Shown here: positions 61,136-64,000 of the stretch, in pieces
How the letters are laid out: every line of letters starts with the position of its first letter
How positions within the stretch are numbered: position 1 is the first letter of the stretch
Assembly: GCA_964574875.1 (NCBI GenBank)
Contig: CAZNOX010000001.1
Coordinates: 62,001 to 126,000, forward strand
Direction: 5' to 3'
DNA: 64,000 nucleotides
DNA from: DSCS01 sp035391585
GTDB lineage: Bacteria > Macinerneyibacteriota > Macinerneyibacteria > Macinerneyibacteriales > DSCS01
Notes under the pieces: model-generated
Told to the model about the DNA's origin: nothing
Databases searched by the model: none
What the model saw: the letters and a program-made list of their open reading frames with translations, nothing else
Translations under genes and position numbers: made by a program

Positions 61136-61969
61136 TTACCCCCCAAAATAATTTTTTAGCCGGCTGGTCAGCTCCCTGATACTGGTATCAGGTGTCGACG
61201 CCCCAGCAGTTATCCCGATTGTATCATACTTTGTCAGTTCGTCAACTCTAAGTTCATCTGCTGATTCCACGTGGAGAGCAGGCTTGATCTCACGCACGAT
61301 GTCATAAAGCTTCCGCGTGTTGGCGCTGTTCTTCCCCCCCACCACGATCATAAAATCAGCCTTCCGGGCAATGCGTACCGCATCCTCCTGACGCTCTGTG
61401 GTGGCCAGGCAGATGGTGTTGAAGATGCGCAGTTCCTGGCTTTTCCTCAAGACTTCTCCACAAAAGAGAGAGAAGGCTTTTCTGCTCCGGGTGGTCTGGG
61501 AGACGACCCCGGCCTTTTTGAAAATCTCATCCCCGAGTTCATCAGGGCTGTTCATTACCCGCGCTGCGCCTTCTGTATAGGAGTAGAGCGAACGGACTTC
61601 AGGATGCATCTTTTCGCCGAATATCAGGACAGCATAACCTTTCTCATGAAGAAAACGGGCCTTGTTCTGGGCTGTCTTGACAAAGGGGCAGGTGGTATCC
61701 ACGATATTGAGTCCCCTCCGCCTGGCCTCTTCTTCGGTCTCCTTTTCCACTCCGTGGGTCCGGAAAAGGACAAGAGCCCCCGGAGGGACATCATCCAGGC
61801 TTTGGACCACGGTGACTCCCCGAGTTTCAAGGTCCCGGACTGCACGCGGGTTATGGATCAGGGGGCCCAGGCTGTAGACAGGGCCTTTCTCTGCGGCGCG
61901 TCGGGCCATCTCCATGGCTCTCTGAACGCCGTAGCAAAATCCGGCAAAGGGGGAGACTATGATCTCCAT
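61136..61969 (-). CDS. ispH: 4-hydroxy-3-methylbut-2-enyl diphosphate reductase
   Basis: The 277-residue iron-sulfur enzyme carries out the last step of the MEP pathway. Cluster cysteines are Cys12 ('AGFCYGV'), Cys94 ('VDTTCPFV') and Cys187 ('FNTICLATTERQ'). Substrate histidines lie in 'LIHNPR', 'RTHGV' and 'KMHPEV', and the conserved 'GGKNSANTRKL' and 'GITAGASTPD' are present. ispH next to rpsA is well known, and some Clostridia fuse them. It overlaps plsC by 13 bases. Confidence 0.96.
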   Translation of the reverse strand: MEIIVSPFAGFCYGVQRAMEMARRAAEKGPVYSLGPLIHNPRAVRDLETRGVTVVQSLDDVPPGALVLFRTHGVEKETEEEARRRGLNIVDTTCPFVKTAQNKARFLHEKGYAVLIFGEKMHPEVRSLYSYTEGAARVMNSPDELGDEIFKKAGVVSQTTRSRKAFSLFCGEVLRKSQELRIFNTICLATTERQEDAVRIARKADFMIVVGGKNSANTRKLYDIVREIKPALHVESADELRVDELTKYDTIGITAGASTPDTSIRELTSRLKNYFGG

Positions 61970-62574
61970 TCCATCCCTCCTATGACATCGGTCACCGCTT
62001 TGGCCAGGGCCTTGAAACGGGCCTTCTCCTCCAGGGATGCAAACAGGGCCCGGTTGATACAGAAGGCCCCTCCGTAGAGAATATCGAAGTAGCGCCTTTT
62101 CCCTCTCTTCCCTGTCCAGATGCGCACGGGCATCACAGGGGGATAGCCTGTCTTGTCCAGCAGAAAACCGATCCCCGGTTTCCCCCGACGGACATCATTA
62201 TCACGGCTGCGCGTCCCTTCGGGAAAGATGAAAACACGTCCCTTCTTATGAAGGATCTGCTGCATGGCTGTCAGGCTTCTCATGTCAAAGACCGCTCTGT
62301 TCACGGGAAAAGCTCCCACGGCTTTCAGGATGGCTCCGGCAACGGGGTTGTGAAACAACTCTTTTTTGGCCATGTAAAAATAGGTCTGAAAGGAGAGAAC
62401 ACCGATGAGCGGCGGGTCGAACACTGTCCTGTGGTTAGAGGCGACGATGACAGGCCCTTTTTTCCAGCGGGGCCGTGTATAGACGAGCTTGATGCGGAAC
62501 ATAAGGAAGAAAAGGGGAATAAGAATCAGACGGGCCAGATTTTGAGTAAACGTGACAACGTGTTTTAATATCAT
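61957..62574 (-). CDS. plsC: 1-acyl-sn-glycerol-3-phosphate acyltransferase
   Basis: The 205-residue membrane-associated acyltransferase has the catalytic His-x4-Asp motif in 'ASNHRTVFDPPLIG', 'ILKAVGAFPVNR' and the substrate-binding 'FIFPEGTRSRD'. It makes phosphatidic acid. ATG 62574 overlaps the cmk stop as ATGA; the upstream in-frame extension lies within cmk and is rejected. Confidence 0.92.
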   Translation of the reverse strand: MILKHVVTFTQNLARLILIPLFFLMFRIKLVYTRPRWKKGPVIVASNHRTVFDPPLIGVLSFQTYFYMAKKELFHNPVAGAILKAVGAFPVNRAVFDMRSLTAMQQILHKKGRVFIFPEGTRSRDNDVRRGKPGIGFLLDKTGYPPVMPVRIWTGKRGKRRYFDILYGGAFCINRALFASLEEKARFKALAKAVTDVIGGMEWRS

Positions 62575-63218
62575 GTTTTGATATGAGATAAAATCTCGTC
62601 GACAACCTCCTCCAAGGACAGATTTGTGGTATCGATGACACAGGCGCCGTCGGGGATCCTGAGAGCTCCCCACTCCCTGTTCCGATCGGCTGTATCCCTG
62701 CGGATGATATCGGTCGCGATCTCTTCAAGTGAGGGCGGAACCGTCTTCTGCGCCAGCTGATCGTAACGCCTCCGGGCTCTCTCCTCAACAGACGCATCAA
62801 GGTAGAACTTGTAGCGTGCCTGGGGAAAGACAACGGATCCTGTATCACGCCCCTCCAGAACGATGGAGTGCCCGCTGGCAAAAAGGCGCTGCTTTTCGAT
62901 GAGGTGTTGGCGGACATCTCTCATGGCGGCCACACGCGAGACCTCTTTATCGGCCTGAGGAGTCCGGATCTTCAGGGTGACATCCTCACCGTTTGCCAGA
63001 ATGCGTTTTTCTCCTGTTTCGGAATAGATGATCTGAAAATCGAGGGTACGGGCCACATCCACAGGATCGCGGCTGTCACGGGCGGACAGCAACCCGACAG
63101 AACGGTACATGGCTCCGGTATCCAGATAGAAGGCTCCGATGGCTTCGGCGACTCTTCTGGCGACACTGCTCTTCCCCGCTCCGGCAGGGCCGTCAATGGT
63201 GACAACAAAGTTTTCCAT
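62571..63218 (-). CDS. cmk: Cytidylate kinase
   Basis: The 215-residue kinase phosphorylates CMP and dCMP. It has P-loop 'IDGPAGAGKSSVAR', 'YLDTGAMYR', 'GRDTGSVVFP' and 'RRYDQLAQK'. ATG 63218 gives the normal N-terminus. It lies only six bases after a good -10 box, with no Shine-Dalgarno site in range; an upstream in-frame GTG (63233) is inside the promoter. The cmk-plsC-ispH-rpsA order is a common bacterial arrangement. Confidence 0.95.
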   Translation of the reverse strand: MENFVVTIDGPAGAGKSSVARRVAEAIGAFYLDTGAMYRSVGLLSARDSRDPVDVARTLDFQIIYSETGEKRILANGEDVTLKIRTPQADKEVSRVAAMRDVRQHLIEKQRLFASGHSIVLEGRDTGSVVFPQARYKFYLDASVEERARRRYDQLAQKTVPPSLEEIATDIIRRDTADRNREWGALRIPDGACVIDTTNLSLEEVVDEILSHIKT

Positions 63219-63224
63219 GTGCAG

Positions 63225-63252
63225 AATATACACTCCTCATGGTTTTGTGCAA
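63225..63252 (-). promoter_or_regulatory. Promoter of cmk-plsC-ispH-rpsA (leaderless candidate)
   Basis: On the minus strand TTGCAC (63252-63247), a 16-base spacer and TATATT (63230-63225), six bases before the cmk ATG. Confidence 0.65.
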
Positions 63253-63282
63253 GGATTATCCTCGGCTCACTCTCATGGGTCC

Positions 63283-63720
63283 TTATCGCTGTTCGGCCGC
63301 CCCCTCTTCATAATAGCGGTCAAACTGGTCTGATGAGAAGTCAGTCTCCTCCACAATATATTTCATAAAATGGCGGAGCCGGCTCATGGTGACTTTATGG
63401 AGGTAGTGCTCGATGATACAGGCATCCTCTTCTGCAATAGTCATGGGGACTTTCAGGATCCTGGTAAAGAAATTCATAATGAGCACATGGCGGTCGTAGA
63501 TGTTTCGCGCGTACTCGATTCCTCCGGATGTCAGCTCGATGTATCCGTAGTGCTCGTGCCGGACCAGACCGTTCTCCTCAAGGCCCCGCATGGCTTTGAT
63601 CACAGAAGGGTTCCTCACTTTCAAAAAGGCGCCCACATCCTTGACCCGGACGACTTTTTTGTTCTTGGCGATCACATAGACGGCTTCCAGGTAATCTTCC
63701 ATGCTTTTGGACAGTTTCAT
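63283..63720 (-). CDS. DtxR/MntR-family metal-dependent regulator
   Basis: The 145-residue protein has an N-terminal winged helix ('MEDYLEAVYVIAKNKKVVRVKDVGAFLKVRNPSVIKAMRGLEENGLV', shown by its parts at 7-25 and 26-53) and a dimerisation and metal-binding part with 'RHVLIMNFFTRIL' and 'EEDACIIEHYLHKVT'. The length, lacking the third SH3-like domain, fits the MntR group, so manganese or iron sensing is likely. No target transporter is in this window. It lies 11 bases after the birA-like gene. Confidence 0.88.
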   Translation of the reverse strand: MKLSKSMEDYLEAVYVIAKNKKVVRVKDVGAFLKVRNPSVIKAMRGLEENGLVRHEHYGYIELTSGGIEYARNIYDRHVLIMNFFTRILKVPMTIAEEDACIIEHYLHKVTMSRLRHFMKYIVEETDFSSDQFDRYYEEGAAEQR

Positions 63721-63731
63721 GGCGTTCTCCT

Positions 63732-64000
63732 TTACACTATTTCTCCGAGCAGAAGCTGACGGCTCTTTCCCCTTTCACTCATGACAGAGAGGGAGAGGTC
63801 GTCGTTGACCCGGATGATCCGGGCAGTGATCTCTCCGTCCGGTGTCTTCAGACGGGCATATTCTCCCCTGCTCCAGAGGTGGGCGTTGAGATACTCCACG
63901 ATGTCATCGCGGGGGATCTCCTTCTGCAGAATATCCGTCCAGGAGTGAAAGAGTTCTGACGGTGACGGGGTCTTTGATCCCAGGAGATCTTCCAGAAAGA
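63732..64000 (-). CDS. Possible biotin-protein ligase BirA (C-terminal part)
   Basis: An open frame enters from the right edge and stops at 63732-63734, giving 88 residues. The C-terminal 'GEYARLKTPDGEITARIIRVNDDLSLSVMSERG' and 'LLLGEIV' resemble the SH3-like C-terminal domain of BirA, which reads 'G...G.a.Gid..G.L.v....G....l..GEv' in the family. The catalytic domain is outside the window, so the call is tentative. It probably forms a unit with the downstream MntR-like gene. Confidence 0.5.
   Translation of the reverse strand, partial: FLEDLLGSKTPSPSELFHSWTDILQKEIPRDDIVEYLNAHLWSRGEYARLKTPDGEITARIIRVNDDLSLSVMSERGKSRQLLLGEIV

Overview
The window reads as an ordinary, densely coding chromosome segment (mid-range GC, almost no non-coding DNA, no gene-free stretch over 300 bases) from a diderm bacterium. 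Supported traits are an Mla-type lipid transport set, outer-membrane beta-barrel proteins with signal peptides and aromatic or hydrophobic C-termini, the MEP isoprenoid pathway, many two-component proteins, HD-GYP and class III cyclase signalling, ClpC, Bmp/Yuf-type nucleoside import and MntR-type metal control. This mix best fits a free-living spirochaete (Spirochaetota). That is inference from gene content only; there is no rRNA here.

Layout. 1-2426 (+): the end of a purine nucleoside-type ABC importer. 2430-19070 (-): nineteen close-packed genes. In transcription order they are mlaE-mlaF-mlaD, radA, ispD, ispF, a lone receiver, scpA, scpB, a pseudouridine synthase, a metallo-hydrolase, gap, pgk, secG and a DUF4911 protein. 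An internal promoter then leads to an HD-GYP regulator, a 1186-residue hybrid kinase, a WYL protein and a DUF1622 membrane protein. 19129-20627 (+): a small membrane protein and a TPR protein. 20677-29686 (-): an aminotransferase with its own promoter and terminator, and a seven-gene run (adenosine-specific kinase family protein, HNH-repeat protein, polA, DHH-CBS protein, beta-helix membrane protein, NatAB-like exporter). 29815-32666 (+): a STAS/DnaA-like AAA+ fusion with very acidic segments, and an ECF S component. 32663-40937 (-): serS, pepF, a frameshifted protease/propeller/barrel protein and clpC.

41073-41561 (+): a small barrel protein. 41595-45235 (-): gpmI, an SDR, an RNA polymerase sigma factor and acylphosphatase. 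45361-45432 (+): tRNA-Asn, followed on the minus strand by a methyltransferase of atypical composition. 46396-54665 (-): two sensor kinases, yraN, an adenylate cyclase, a TPR lipoprotein-like or periplasmic protein and panD. 54763-57237 (+): a DUF3108-like protein and proS. 57223-64000 (-): an SDR, a secreted nuclease, nth, then rpsA-ispH-plsC-cmk, an MntR-like regulator and the end of a birA-like gene.

How they work together. Two MEP-pathway segments (ispDF and ispH), glycolysis (gap, pgk, gpmI), chromosome segregation and repair (scpAB, radA, polA, nth) and envelope lipid transport are housekeeping. The signalling layer is heavy: three histidine kinases, one hybrid phosphorelay, one lone receiver, one c-di-GMP phosphodiesterase candidate and one cyclase. 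Promoters with 16-17 base spacers are readable at most transcription-unit starts. At three of them the start codon lies 6-7 bases after the -10 box with no usable Shine-Dalgarno site, suggesting leaderless mRNAs. The most unusual object is the STAS/DnaA-like fusion gene at 29815-32136, which carries a perfect 16-base palindrome over its -10 box. The next most unusual is the outer-membrane protease gene broken at a (TC)7 repeat.
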